Source: Loripinus fragilis (Eukaryota; Mollusca; Bivalvia; Lucinida; Lucinidae). From it: a DNA stretch of 64,000 bases. Location of the stretch: NCBI GenBank assembly GCA_964019695.1, contig OZ026518.1, positions 106,984,305 through 107,048,304 on the forward strand. Reading direction: 5' to 3'. The stretch's first letter is position 1, and every line of letters begins with the position of its first letter. Made by a program: the position numbers and the translations under genes. Of the stretch, positions 46,179 to 57,589 are shown in pieces. The notes beneath the pieces were generated by a model. That model was not told where the DNA came from. It searched no databases and saw only the letters and a list, made by a program, of their open reading frames with translations.

Positions 46179-46185
46179 ATTAACA

Positions 46186-46414
46186 TAACCCTTTACTCCA
46201 CACAAGCGCCTTTGCAAGCCTTTGAAATAGAAGAATTTGGAAAATATTATGGAAAATGGAGCATTTGCTCCTGAGGAGCAAATGTTCCATTTTCCATAAA
46301 ATTTTCAAAACTATTGAAATGTAAAAATTATTTTTTGGAAAATATTTGAAAACTTGATTTCTTTATAGAAAAGGATGCAAAGTTCTAAATTTAGCATATG
46401 GGGTAAAGGGTTAA
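46186..46414. mobile_element. piggyBac-like foldback MITE
   Basis: TAACCCTTTACTCCAC at the left, GTGGGGTAAAGGG-type right end (ATGGGGTAAAGGGTTAA). Centre ATGGAGCATTTGCTCCTGAG palindrome. Directly abuts the inverted repeat at 46020-46178. Confidence 0.78.
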
Positions 46415-46499
46415 CAAGTGTTTGGTATATGACCCACAAAAATCACTATAAACTCTTCGGTTGCTAATCGTAACTTAATGTCGTTTGTGTTCATATGTA

Positions 46500-46696
46500 C
46501 TGTTGGTCCTTTTAAAAATTCTCTGTAGCAAACAGTGTGGACCCAGATCAGACTGCTCCTAGAGAAGCAGTCTGATCTGGGCACACACTGTTTGTATGCT
46601 GAAATAAGTCCTTGACATATGCATTTACATGCAGCAGAAAACTTGAGCAGATGACATTCTCAGATGCATTTTTTTTCATAGCATGCAAAGGGTTAA
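46500..46696. mobile_element. TTAA-type MITE with hairpin core
   Basis: Hairpin AAACAGTGTGGACCCAGATC / GATCTGGGCACACACTGTTT with GACTGCTCC apex; right end GCATGCAAAGGGTTAA. The left border is decayed. Confidence 0.75.
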
Positions 46697-46767
46697 TGAT
46701 GAGAAATCCTTATGTAATCCTAGAGTGTATGGATTTAGAAGAAAATCTTACATGAGCGGTCATGCCC

Positions 46768-47401
46768 TTGCGAAAAATAGCCAGCTTTTCTACAGCTTCT
46801 GCGCAGCTTTCAAAGCTTCGCAGAAGCTTCGTAAAAGCTAGCGGTATTGGCACCTGCGTATTTAGCTGCAGAAACGCAGCTTTTACGCAGAGCTGAAGAA
46901 AAGCCGGCTTTAACGCAGCTTTAACGAAGAGCTGTAGAAAAGCCGGCTTTTACGCAGCTTTTGCGAAGCTTTAACGCAGCTTTAGCCTAGACTCACTAAA
47001 AGCTGCGTTAAAGCTTCGCGAAAGCTGCGTAAACGAAGCTTTTAGGCAGGTGCCAATACCGCTAGCTTTTACGAAGCTCTAGCGCAGCTTTTACGCAGCT
47101 TCAAGTGAAAGCTGCGTAAAAGCTGCGTTTACGCAGTTTTTACGCAGATGCCAATACCGCTAGCTTTTATGAAGCTCTAACGCAGCTTTTCTGCAGCTTT
47201 TATCAAAAAGCTGCGTAAAAGCTGCGTTTCTGCAGCTTCAAATGAAAGCTGCGTAAAAGCTGCGTTTCTGCAGCTTCCATCAAAGCTGTGTAAAAGCTGC
47301 AGAAACGCAGCTTTTATTTAAAGCTGCGTTAAAGCTGCGTTTCTAATGCTTGATAAACAAACCTGCGCAAAAGCTGCGTATCTGCCAGAAACCTGCGTCT
47401 T
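46768..47401. repeat. AAAGCTGCG / CGCAGCTTT motif array (A-type), left block
   Basis: About 20 AGCTGCG or CGCAGCT motifs in both orientations, usually about 10 bases apart. A sub-block TGCCAATACCGCTAGCTTTT occurs near 47052 and 47150 and inverted near 46835. The left border CCCTTGCGAAAAATAGCC resembles the complement of the right border of the block at 59215-59628. Confidence 0.85.
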
Positions 47402-47587
47402 TAAAAAGTTCTGGATGTGGCCAAAAAATTGGTCAAAACAAAGGCTTATAAGCATATAGTAGTCTAATGACTCCTGGTCTTTACTTTATGAATATCATAA
47501 ATATGCACTGGTCTTGTGTAAATGAGTAAGGCCAAGATATGAAAAATACATTGTTCATAACAGTAAAGCCTGTAATGTTAAACAGCA

Positions 47588-47917
47588 TCACATGTCCAAA
47601 TTACCGAAGGTTGAAAAATCATTAGCAACTCTTAGACGTATAATCTGCTCTGTGTCTTTGTAAGTTCGAAACATATTTTCCAATGGATCATTGTACCGTA
47701 GGAGGTTCAAGGTGTTTCATCATGGCCCGTAATAGCTCAACTAGGTCACTAAGGTGCATCATGTGATTATACTGTCACCTGGCAGCAGTTCCTTGCACTC
47801 TGGTACTTCAAGTTTGACACCTCCCTTACCTTTTATTGGTTGCAACTCAAAGTTTTGCTTTGGTTTGTGGTCACATACAATAGCTATGGACATGCCGTGA
47901 ATCTCACTGATGGTCAA
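47588..47917 (-). pseudogene. Frameshifted coding remnant, family not recognised
   Basis: Read on the minus strand, three consecutive open segments in different frames look like one protein: IHGMSIAIVCDHKPKQNFEL.. to KELLPGDSIIT, then LSDLVELLRAMMKHLEPP, then NDPLENMFRTYKDTEQIIRL.. to FSTFGNLDM and stop. Single-base indels would explain the breaks. GTAAGG inside the first segment could alternatively be a donor. Dead host exon or transposon ORF. Confidence 0.45.
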
Positions 47918-48079
47918 TTAACCTAGTACATGTATAACCACACCTGTTTTCCTGTACAAGCTTAGAGTAAGGGACTTAAACCAGTACTCGTGTGCACATA
48001 CTTTGGCTAATGACAATAGCCCTTCTTGAATCAGCGGGAGGAGAATGACCTGTCCTATGAAAATATTTCATGATCAAAC

Positions 48080-48790
48080 ACCACCAAAGTATGGATCGAG
48101 ACGAGGATTGAACTCGCAACCCCTAGATCAGCGATCTGAATCCCTAAAAATTACGCTCTGGGTCCAGCAATTGTTGGTTGTTTTGATGTTTATGTCCTAG
48201 TCAACAGCTATGATCATGTCAATGATGTCGAGGCAGTCAGTTCACTACATTGTAACCACACTTTTCTCCTGGGCAAGCTTGACTTAAATTGGTTAACCAG
48301 TACTTCGTGCAAATACTTTCCCTTATAACTGACAACAACCCTTCATGAATCAGCAAAGGAAAGAGAATGACAGTAGAATTTATTTCACAATCAATCTCCA
48401 CGGAAGTATGGCACCAGGCAGGGGTCGTACTTGCGAACCCTGGACCGCCAGTCAGACTCGCATACTGGGACACACAGCAGTCGTTAAAATGTCTGGTAAC
48501 ATACTGGGACGCACAGCACAGTCGTTAAAATATCTGGTAGCAGATATGTGTCTGACTGCAGATCCAGAGTTTGCGAGTTTGATCCCGACCCGGTCCCATA
48601 CTTTCAGGGAGATTGCAGATCATGGAATATTAATTTCTACGACCATTCTCTCCCTTCCACTGATTTAAGAAGGGTTTGTTGTCAGTTTCAAGCTAAAGAG
48701 TATGTGCAGGAAGTACTGGTTAACTGCTAAGCCAAGCTTGCTCAGTAAATAAGGTGTGGTTAGGTTAACTGATCATCCCGACATGACCAT
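48080..48790. repeat. tRNA-derived SINE remnants
   Basis: GAGGATTGAACTCGCAACCC (48107), GGGGTCGTACTTGCGAACCC and GAGTTTGATCCCGACCCGG are B-box-like blocks in both orientations, with CTTTCCCTTATAACTGACAA and GGTTAACCAGTACT tails. At least three overlapping copies with a local duplication (CATACTGGGACACACAGCA / CATACTGGGACGCACAGCA). Confidence 0.6.
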
Positions 48791-48864
48791 AGCTGTTGAC
48801 TGGGACATAAAGAGCCAAACCAAACAAAACCAAATACACTATACGACCCAAAGAACATATTTAA

Positions 48865-49065
48865 ACGAAGGGAGTACCACTTCATTTCTTGTGAATCCAC
48901 AGGAAGCAGTCATTACAAAAGATAGCATTGCTACTGGTTCCTCTAAGACGGGATGCACATATGTCGATCCTATAGCCCGCCTTTGTTTCCATCTTTCAAG
49001 CAGACAAGAAGTCTTTCTCCAATTGTTCCCAATGCTAACCTGTCTCAATCTGCCTTAGCAGGACC
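48865..49065 (-). pseudogene. Possible non-LTR retrotransposon C-terminal fragment
   Basis: Minus-strand segments LEKDFLSA, LRGTSSNAIFCNDCFLWIHK fit the Cys-x2-Cys-x(n)-W-I/V-H zinc-binding motif seen at the C-terminus of some LINE polyproteins. Several stops and frame changes break it. Confidence 0.3.
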
Positions 49066-49507
49066 CAAAGACAAATCTAGCATGTAAGCAAATGATAACA
49101 GCATAATAATCTAGCAAATTTTGAGGGATGTTGAAATACCTGCTTACTTTTTTTTTATAAAAGACAATACTTGTTTCTAAAAGAGCATCTGTCTGTAAAC
49201 ATTTAATTTTCTCATAGAAATATAACTCATTGTGCTTATGAATATATTAATGTTACTAATCCTTTATATCATAGCATTAGATAACTTACTATTGTTGTTT
49301 AAGGGAAATATACATGCATACCCCACCCACTGAATCTAGCTTGATTAGAAAATATTTTTTTATCCATTTATTAACTAACTAGTCACACTTTTTTTACACT
49401 CACTTTTTCTAGAAACTGGATTTTATTGTGTCCTTCAAAAAAAGCATGTGTAGATTGGTCAGCAGGTTAAGGTTCAATTGTTGTTTTGGTTTAATCTGTT
49501 GTTGTAC

Positions 49508-49935
49508 ACCCTTACGGAAAAAAATGCACTGCCGCAAACAATTTTCGCGAACAGCTAGCGAATACTCTGCGAATACTCTGCGAATACTCTGGGAATACTC
49601 TGCGATTGCTCGGTAATCATAACCTTATATGGCTGACCAGTATTCGCGGAATGTTCGCGAGATGTTCACTTTTCACATGCAAATTAGGTCTGCCACGAAC
49701 ACTTCCGCGAATATTCCGCGAACATGCATTTAAATCTGTTGATTAAATATACTGCGAATATCCTACGCTCATTCTGCGAATATTCTGCGAACATTTTAAT
49801 TAAAAGTAAAAAAAGCTGTAGCAAATATGTAGGGAACAATAATTTCGAATAGCCTGCGAACAAGCCGCTGCAAATATGATCTCAGAAAATCTTGTTTCCG
49901 CTGTAGGGGATATTTAGGGAATGTTCTTTCCCCTA
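49508..49935. repeat. TGCGAATATTC motif array (B-type), copy 1
   Basis: Border CACCCTTACGGAAAAAAATG, then GCGAATACTCT repeated at 11-base steps (49558-49610) and inverted TTCGCGGAATGTTCGCGAGA blocks. Ends near CTTTCCCCTACAGTGTG. Confidence 0.85.
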
Positions 49936-50720
49936 CAGTGTGAACTCCATAATTAAGGAAAAGATAATGAGGCAATAATTAAAAAGTTCAGGTAATTTGC
50001 AAAGTAATAAAACAAGAGTTCTCCATCTTGTTTGTGACACATTCTCCTGTCCAGATACATGTACATGTTATTATTACAAGCTAGATGGAGTGAATGAGAA
50101 ATCTAGCCCCCCCCCCACCCCTCCCCCCACAAACAAAAAACCTAGGACTAACTACATATAAGTTTACAGGCCTCAAATAAACAAGCCAGACTTAAGGGTT
50201 TATGACAAAGGGAGCATCAAACCAGCCTCCCAGCTACATGCAGGGACTAACTAGAACTTAATATTTCACTTGCAGCAAGTTTGGACACACTATCAGATAA
50301 GTGAATAGTAACAAAGGCCCTGATTACACCGCGTGGATGTGCAAGCCAGTAATTGCCGTTGAAGGTCCAAAACCATGATGACAGGCTTTCTCTTGTTGAG
50401 GCCTATAGTAAAAATGCCAGATGTAAAATTATTTCTTCATTTCTTGCTAGCATAGCATACCTTACTATCCAGTTTTGCTAACTTGTGTTCTTGTCACATT
50501 TCCTTATGATGTCTGGAGTATCGTGTGGTACTGGATTGTATGGATTCCTTATCATTGCTATCTTCCTTTCTATGTAAAACATTTTACCAGATTTCTTTGT
50601 GTGAAGTATTGAACTTTTTTGGTGACTGCTGCACAGGTACAGTATAGACAAATATATCATTTTCAGTTCTAAGATATAGATGTATAAAAATTAATGCATT
50701 TGTAACTCAAATAATAGAAC
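49936..50720. repeat. Segmental duplicate, left member (non-array part)
   Basis: AAATTATTTCTTCATTTCTT, TAGCATACCTTACTATCC, ATTTCCTTATGATGTCTGGA and the whole order of sequence reappear at 51770-52480. It includes a copy of repeat R at 50165-50405 and a C-run at 50108. Confidence 0.85.
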
Positions 50721-51004
50721 AGAGTATTTATAACAATACACTTATTATCACGGGTATGAAACTTCATAAACAGAGCTGGCGGTTCTGTATATGGAGGCTA
50801 AAAAATCACATGAAAACCCAAAAAATATATCTTTTATCGGGTTAAATAGCTAAACAAGGAGAATGTAGTGCTTCGCTCTGGTCTTGCAACTGCTAACCCA
50901 AGCTGATGACAGATGCAAATCGTGAGCAGTTTAATCTGAATGGTAAACAACCTTCATGTACCTAACTATACAGAAAGGATTCAGACAAACTGTACAATTT
51001 GTAT

Positions 51005-51362
51005 CTTATTTTGGCGAACAACTAGCAAATACTCTGCGAATAATCGGTAAACATAACCATATAATGGCAGACCAGTATTCGCGGAATATTCGCGAGATGT
51101 TCATTTTTCACATGCAAATTAGGTCTGCAGCGAATACTTATAGTTAACAGCCTGCGAATATTCTGCGAATATGTGGCGAACATTAATTTAAATATGTTAA
51201 TTAAATATGCAGCGAATATTCTGCGAATATTCTGTGAATATTCTGCGAATATTTTAATTAAAAGGAAAAATCGCTGTTGCGAATATGTAGCGAACAATAA
51301 TTGTGAATATCCTGCGAACAAGCAACGATTATGCTGCGAATAGATCTCGGAAAATCTTGTTT
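51005..51362. repeat. TGCGAATATTC motif array (B-type), copy 2
   Basis: 11-base-step GCGAATATTCT repeats at 51198-51262 and GACCAGTATTCGCGGAATAT at 51069. Homologous to 49540-49895 but lacks the CCCTTACGG border. Confidence 0.85.
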
Positions 51363-51735
51363 AGGCTAACCTTAAAAAAATGTTGGTTTGCCATGTCCTA
51401 CCTACCCACCCAAAACAGGCCCTACCCAAAAAAATTTATTGCCTTTCTGAGAATCTTTTTTTTTAATTTTTACTCTAAATTCTTTTAACAAATACTTCTT
51501 TAAAATGACTAAAAGACGATTTTAATTGAAGAAAGGTTACAGAGACTCTTATTATATGCATTCTTACCTTATATACATGTACAGCATTTGTAGACCTCTA
51601 AAAGTGATAGTAAGAAGGTCATAAAATTATGCTGTATTTCTAAAAAATACAAAAAAATACCTACTTCCTATCCAAACTGAGATTGATGGGTAGGAGCACA
51701 GCAAACAAATATATTTTTAAGGATGGCCTTACACT
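51363..51735. mobile_element. Insertion in copy 2 of the segmental duplicate
   Basis: Where the left member reads AATCTTGTTT followed by CCGCTGTAGG, this copy reads AATCTTGTTT, then AGGCTAACCTTAAAAAAATG.. to ATATTTTTAAGGATGGCCTT, then ACACTGTAGCG. Ends are roughly inverted (GGCTAACCTTAAAAA / TTTTTAAGGATGGCC). Length about 370 bases. Confidence 0.8.
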
Positions 51736-52480
51736 GTAGCGAATATTTGGCGAATGTGCTGTCCCTCACAGTGTAGACTCCATAATCAAGGGAAAGATAA
51801 ATGAGGAAATAATTCAAAAGGGCAGATAATTTGCAAAGTAATAAAACAAGAGTTGCCATCTTGTTTGTGACACATTCCCGTGTCAAGATACATGTACATA
51901 TTATTATTCCAAGCAAGAAAGGGTTAATGAGAAATTAAATACATATAAGTTTACAGGCCTCAAATAAACAAGCCAGACTTCGGGGTTTCGGACAAAGGGA
52001 GCATCAAACCAGTCTCCCAACTACATGCAGGGACTAACTAGAACTTAAAATTTCAATCGCAGCAAGTTTAGATATGCTATCAAATAAGCAAAGTAACAAA
52101 GGCCCTGATCAGACTGTGTGGTGAGCAAGCTGGTAATTGCCTTTGATGGTCCAAAACCATGACGACAGGTTTTATCTCGTTGAGGCCTATATATAATTGG
52201 AAAAGTAAAAATGCCAGATGTAAAATTATTTCTTCATTTTTTGCCATCATAGCATACCTTACTATGCAGTTTTGCTAACTTGTGTTGTTGCCACATTTCC
52301 TTAAGATGTCTGGAGTATCGTGTGGTATTGGATTGTATGGATTTCTTATCATTGCTATCATCCTTTCTATGTAAAACATTTTACCAGATTTCTATGTGCG
52401 AAGTATTGAACTTTTTTGGTGACTGCTGCATATTTCAGTTCTAAGATGTATAAAAGTTAATGCATTTGTAAATAATACAG
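51736..52480. repeat. Segmental duplicate, right member (non-array part)
   Basis: Matches 49900-50720 in order, with scattered substitutions. The offset of about 1.8 kb here versus 1.43 kb before the insertion is accounted for by the insertion. Confidence 0.85.
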
Positions 52481-52499
52481 CAACTCAAATAACAGAACA

Positions 52500-52990
52500 T
52501 AGTTTAAGTATTTATATATAGACCCTGCGGAGCCGTCATTATACATAAAGGTACAGGATATTGGAACAGGCAGATCTGAAACTGCCCTAATCATAGCCTC
52601 ACTGATCCTAATTTTTAGGTGTTTTTTTAATACTTGAACAAACTAGCTGGAATCTCGCCTTATCGCAGATAGCAAAACTGTGTTTGGTCATTTAAGCAGG
52701 AGCCCTATTCTGAACACCTCCCCAGAAGGAACAGGTTAGGGAATTTGCCAGATCTGGCCTGAACATCGTCCGATCGCAAATACTCATTTGTAATGATGAT
52801 GTATGATGGAACAAGCTCCCAGAAGGTCACCCCATAGGCATAAGAGTTGGGATCTTTGAACAGGCTGGCACGAACCTAACCTCAGCGCACAGATAGTGAA
52901 TTGTGATGTTTTACTTTAGTGTTTGAAAAGGCTTGTTAGGACCTAGACTTACCAACCCCACGTCTATCATGCTCTACCCTACCCATTTTA
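52500..52990. other. No gene recognised
   Basis: Mixed sequence without clear repeats or exons. Confidence 0.45.
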
Positions 52991-52994
52991 TTGA

Positions 52995-53110
52995 CTCGGG
53001 TACGAGTTGACTTGGGATAGGTACGAGTTGACCAAAGGTCAGGTACGAGTTGACCAAAAATGGGTGAGAGTTGACTTAGGTACGAGTCGACTTAGGTACG
53101 AGTCGACTAG
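52995..53110. repeat. GGTACGAGTTGAC minisatellite
   Basis: GTACGAGTTGAC or GTACGAGTCGAC occurs five times with a variable 8-12-base spacer, plus one decayed copy (GTGAGAGTTGAC). Confidence 0.9.
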
Positions 53111-53329
53111 AAACCCTATGCAAGCCCCTGTCGCACTTTTAAAAATTTAATATAAGATGTCTTACTGTACAATTTCGAGCCAAATCAATGTCCAAGACTG
53201 TAAATACTTGAAATCTTTTATAAAAAATATATCTTAGTGTTCATGCTGTCCAATTATCCATAATGAAAGTAGCTGTCGCTTCAAACTTTCATTTTGGCCG
53301 CCATTCTTGTTGAAAATAACAACACGTGA

Positions 53330-53424
53330 ATGGTTACAACGAAAGCTAAAAATGTTTTTGACGAAAACTTTTTTGACGAATTTTCTTACGCAATTCAAAG
53401 ACTTGCATGTTCAAACGTCAAAAG
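53330..53424 (+). CDS. Candidate first coding exon of an unknown gene
   Basis: ATG in context CGTGAATGG. Encodes MVTTKAKNVFDENFFDEFSY and AIQRLACSNVK, ending AAAG|GTAAGA in phase 2. Acidic-aromatic composition looks like real protein. Joining to the acceptor at 57133 keeps the frame open to a stop at 57229 (63 residues). It lies between B-type arrays, so it may belong to a mobile element. Family not recognised. Confidence 0.4.
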
Positions 53425-53559
53425 GTAAGACAAATCGGAACTGCATACAGCTCAGCTTTACTTTAGAACAAATTTGTTCTATTTATATACATGTATGTGC
53501 AAAATGGGAAAACAATTAGGATTGGTGATGGTGGAAAGAAACACTCTTCAATATCACTT

Positions 53560-53895
53560 TTAGGGTGGCACCACACCGTGCCATTTTTGCACTCTTTCAT
53601 TTTTTCTGGATGCAAAGCTCTTTTTATAAAGATAAAGATAAGATAAAAATTGAAATTTTACAACAAGCCCGAAAAATATCCCCAATTCTGTACCTTGACC
53701 TTTAGAAACGACCCTAAAATGCATAGAAATGACCCCTTTTGTGATTACCACTAAAAATATCCACAAAACTTCATACCCCCAAAAATATTAATCTTTCTGA
53801 AAAACCCCAAAATATTGAAATTCAAAATATTGAAAAAAAAATAATAGTCCACGCCTTCGTATGTATAAAATTACAGAGTACCCCCTCCCCGGCCA
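53560..53895. repeat. GGGGT-rich repeat, inverted relative to 12640-12790
   Basis: AAATATTAATCTTTCTGAAA, AACCCCAAAATATTGAAATT and CATAGAAATGACCCC are complement-like matches to the 12400-12700 region. Confidence 0.55.
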
Positions 53896-54104
53896 GGTTT
53901 GTGGTACCTGCTCAAGCTATGAATAGCTTCTCAAAATTAAAGGGGTAAGATGTTAATTGGACTATATTTGCTGTCTTCTCTGCCTGAAGGAGATGGTACT
54001 TTGGTGTAGTTGCATGCATTATTCGAAGTATCCTATCCATTTCAACAGTTTACTGTCTTTCTCCTTTCTTTGTTGGCTGGGGGAAGGCTTGGGGGGAAAT
54101 TTTG

Positions 54105-54303
54105 TTTGATTTGATTTGATTCTTTACGTCCCATCAACAATCTTTCAGTTATTAAGGGACGGGTCTTCCTGGGTTGAACCAGTACTAAGCTAGGATTAAT
54201 GTGTCTTGCTCAAGGACACAACGCAGTGACCCCGGTGAGGCTTGAACCCGCGGCCCTTCGGTCTGGAGTCAAGCACTCTACCACTGAGCCACTGTGCTCC
54301 CTA
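54105..54303 (-). repeat. tRNA-derived SINE, full length
   Basis: Complement of the 36288-36482 SINE: TTGATTCTTTACGTCCCATC, GGGTTGAACCAGTACTAAGC, GGCTTGAACCCGCGGCCC, GAGCCACTGTGCTCCCT. Confidence 0.9.
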
Positions 54304-54305
54304 AC

Positions 54306-54322
54306 TGGGGGGGGGGGGGGGG
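54306..54322. repeat. G-run
   Basis: About 16 G immediately after the SINE. Confidence 0.95.
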
Positions 54323-54744
54323 AAATGAAATAATATAAGAAGCTCTAGCCATAAGGCGTATATTTTCCCTAGTTGACATGATTACAAAAGCTGAAATTTT
54401 AAATAACCCTAATGATTATAAAATTGGTCTGTTTGGGTAGTATAATATGTGTAGTTGGCATCAAAATACGTTTCAAAGCGATTCATCATTTACAAAGCCT
54501 TGAAAACTTGCGCTTTCTACTCCCACTCCTCATTTTACGTCTTTATATTGGGTGTCATTTAGACCAGAATTTTAATAAATCCCTTAAAGGTTCTCAAAAA
54601 GTAAAAGTACTAAATTATTAAGATTATAAATGCCCTTCGTTTCCAAAACTTTGCAATATTCATACTGCGCATGCGTACGAAATATACTTAAAATTGTGAT
54701 GTTTGCCATTCATTGAAAAGATGGACTTGGTGTCTTTCAGTTTG

Positions 54745-54855
54745 TTTTAGATGCTCCCCCCCCCCCTAGACCCAAGATGCCCTTTGGACAATTGAACGTC
54801 AATATATAAATATACAACATGTGTAAAGGGCGTCTTGGGTCTAGGAGGGGGGGGG
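54745..54855. repeat. Inverted repeat CCTAGACCCAAGATGCCCTT
   Basis: CCCCCTAGACCCAAGATGCC pairs with GGCGTCTTGGGTCTAGGAGG across a ~50-base loop. Confidence 0.88.
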
Positions 54856-54859
54856 GAAG

Positions 54860-56650
54860 GGGTTGTATAAGCGAAAGAAGACATCAATCATCTGACAAAC
54901 TTTGCAAGATGGTCGTTTTATTGTACATCAACTGTATAAATATATATAATATACTCTATCGTGATAAATGTAGGACGATTGTTTACCTTAGTTTAACAGT
55001 CTATTTTCCACACATGTTACTGAATAGCGAGCACAGTTGATGATCGAAATAAATTTTCATTCAAAACGAAGTAGATATATTACATGCATTTAGAAAAACC
55101 CGTTTTAAATATACGAACTAGCGGGCAAGGGTACATAGTATTTGGTCTATATGTATTTGTTGAGTGTGCCTAGTGTCTCCAGTCGCTATTTCAACAAAAT
55201 AAAACGAACGTCTTATTTAGGGAAATTGCCAGCCTTATCGCTAGAAATTCTTTGTAGGGGTAATCCAGTCCAGTTTTGTAACAGAGTTAAGGTGGCGCAG
55301 TGACCTATATGTAGATCTGTATATAGTCACTGGGTGGTGACAGTCTTTTTAAGCATTTTATTCAATTAATGGCGGACTATGTCAGCCCGAGGATGTAACT
55401 TTCGACTTGACAGGAGTGATAGTGTAGACCATCCCCTCCACTCCCCAAATCTGCCCAATCTTTGGCTTATAGGGGTTGTTGTAGCTAGTCCACACATACA
55501 CTCTGAAGTACCAGATACCAAGTGCCACAGCTTCAATAATACAAATACATGCTCCCTTATCGTTACTGCTTTCCTTTGAGGGGATGATGATTTTGCTATC
55601 AGAGTGAGTATAATTTACCAGTCAGTTATACACAAGATTCATAACAAAACAGATCGTTTTCAGAAAGGTTTACTTCAGGCTTCGCCCATGTAGAGCCAGA
55701 AAGTCAGGCGATTTGTTTTACAATACTCATGAATGGGTAGTCCAGGCCTGTTTGATGGGTTATGTGAACTTTTATATAAAAAAAACAATAAAAAAAAAAC
55801 AATAAAAAAAACCAAGAAAACATTACTTGAACATGGCAGAAAAAATGCTGAGAAATGTATCTGACTTAATGCTAGAAAGTTTCAGCCATTATGAAATTCA
55901 AGAGGGAGAGAGGTTTGGACCAAAGTTTGCCCCAATCAGAACAGCAGTTTGTTTGTTTTTCTTTGTGGAGGGGATGCTTGTGAACACAGCACAATTGATC
56001 TGCTTGTTTGTTCAGGGTTTACTATAAAAACAGTCACAGATCGATATAAAAAACGTCTTGAAAAGATTGGTAATGGATGAAAACTGATTGAAAAACGTGA
56101 TTTTGTCCTGTGCCTAGTTTTACAATAGCGATCAGAAGTGTGTCACGAATCACAAAAACATAGTAGATAATGGGTCTGACATTGTTAGATCTGCATCTGC
56201 CTTGTTTCAATTTTACATTAAGATTAGATGTAAGTATGGCTGCAGAAAAGTTGGTTTCTTCTGTGAGTTGTCACTTTCCCATTGGTATCCTGGGTCAGGT
56301 GTGGTACTTGATTGTATCGATTCCTGATCTTTGCAACCTTATTACTTTCTTTGATCTAGTCTTGCAGATAGTGACTAACTTTGAAAAAAACCTACCTTTC
56401 TATTTAAACCTGTATGCACAGGTAGTCGAAAACATTTTTGCCATGACGGTCACAGGGAAATCATCATTGTTGTGATAAGAAATGATAGGGTACTATATGG
56501 TTTATACTCAGTTCTATTTCTTGACAGGGTAAATTCAAAGACGCATGACAAAAAAGATTTGCCTCAAAACAATGGTGGTTTAGTACTCTATTTAGCAGTT
56601 GGTTATGTTATAATACTCTCCTATGCACATGCAAATTCAACTGCGTGACT
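54860..56650. other. No gene recognised
   Basis: Open frames at 55379-55579, 55827-56027 and 56170-56475 lack splice sites in phase or family likeness. Part of 55810-56470 resembles the segmental-duplicate sequence (GTGTGGTACTTGATTGTATC near 56298; CTGTATGCACAGGTA). Confidence 0.4.
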
Positions 56651-56872
56651 GTTTCTTCAGTCTTTTACAGCCACAGACGCTGGTGTGTCCCGTTTTTATT
56701 GGAGACACAAACATTTTAAATTTATAAAAAGTATTATGCCCTCAAATCGAGTTGAAAAAAAACAACAAATAACATGTGTGTTTTTTTTCGTTTTCGTTAA
56801 ATTCGTTCGGAAAATGCAATTCATTTTTACTTTAACCAATAACAGTTTCGACCTTGATGTAAAATGTAAACA

Positions 56873-56899
56873 ATGGCGGCGAAAAGGCCAGTGCTCTGG
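56873..56899 (+). CDS. Candidate short first exon
   Basis: ATGGCGGCGAAAAGGCCAGT.. encodes MAAKRPVLW and ends at a strong donor GTAAGT. Joined in phase 0 to 57133 it reads 16 more residues to a stop. It may be an alternative start of the same unit as 53330-53424, or belong to a gene continuing past the window. Confidence 0.25.
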
Positions 56900-56951
56900 G
56901 TAAGTCTCGATAAAAGACATTTTTATGCAAGCTTCTATTGCTAATTTTGGT

Positions 56952-57151
56952 GGAAACAATGAAATTAAGTATTGTTTTTGTAAGTTACATATGTGAATTG
57001 ATTTGACAACGCGCCAAATGACTTTTTTTAGCCGGAAAGTGCAGCGCAGAATGGAAACAATGAAATTAAGTATTGTTTTTGTAAGTTACATATGTGAATT
57101 GATTTGACAACGCGCCAAATGACTTTTTTTAGCCGGAAAGTGCAGCGCAGA
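56952..57151. repeat. 101-bp tandem duplication containing splice signals
   Basis: GGAAACAATGAAATTAAGTA through GACTTTTTTTAGCCGGAAAG to GTGCAGCGCAGAAT occurs twice, at 56952 and 57053, nearly without differences. Each copy holds a TTTTT|GTAAGT donor and a TTTTTTTAG|CCGG acceptor. Confidence 0.95.
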
Positions 57152-57229
57152 ATTTCGTTGCGGAGCTTGCGAAAGGAAAATGACCGAATCCTAATGAGAG
57201 TTCGCGTTCCGAATGATAACAGAAAATGA
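57133..57229 (+). CDS. Candidate terminal exon (partner of 53330-53424)
   Basis: Follows ATGACTTTTTTTAG. With two bases carried from 53424 it reads S, RKVQRRISLRSLRKENDRIL and MRVRVPNDNRK, then TGA at 57227-57229. Strongly basic, coiled-coil-like. Identity unknown. Confidence 0.35.
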
Positions 57230-57589
57230 AAATGACAATACATTTAAGGTATTTTGGCTTTTTCCAAAATTAAATTGCTTTTAGTTAGTAGTTACCCCTT
57301 CATTTAGAAAACAATTGCTTTTTTTTTCATAAATTTAATTGCTTATATACCCAAAAAAAGTGGCTTATCTGTTCCTCTGAATGAATCAAACTGGCTGAAA
57401 TAAGAGCAAATTATCATATACCAAAAGTTGGGCCATGAGAAAAAGTATTATATGGTGTGTGTTCACACAACAAATTCATTGCTCTAGTGCTATGAAGGCT
57501 CACTGAATATGCAAACAAAGATGAGTCCAATTTTTGACATGAAGTATTGATGAAATATGAAAAGTACACAAACATGAAAAAAAGTTTAA

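Noticed and set aside
49560..49610. Possible CRISPR or integron-type array of short repeats
   Set aside because: 11-base steps with no spacers and inverted copies; it belongs to the B-type motif array.
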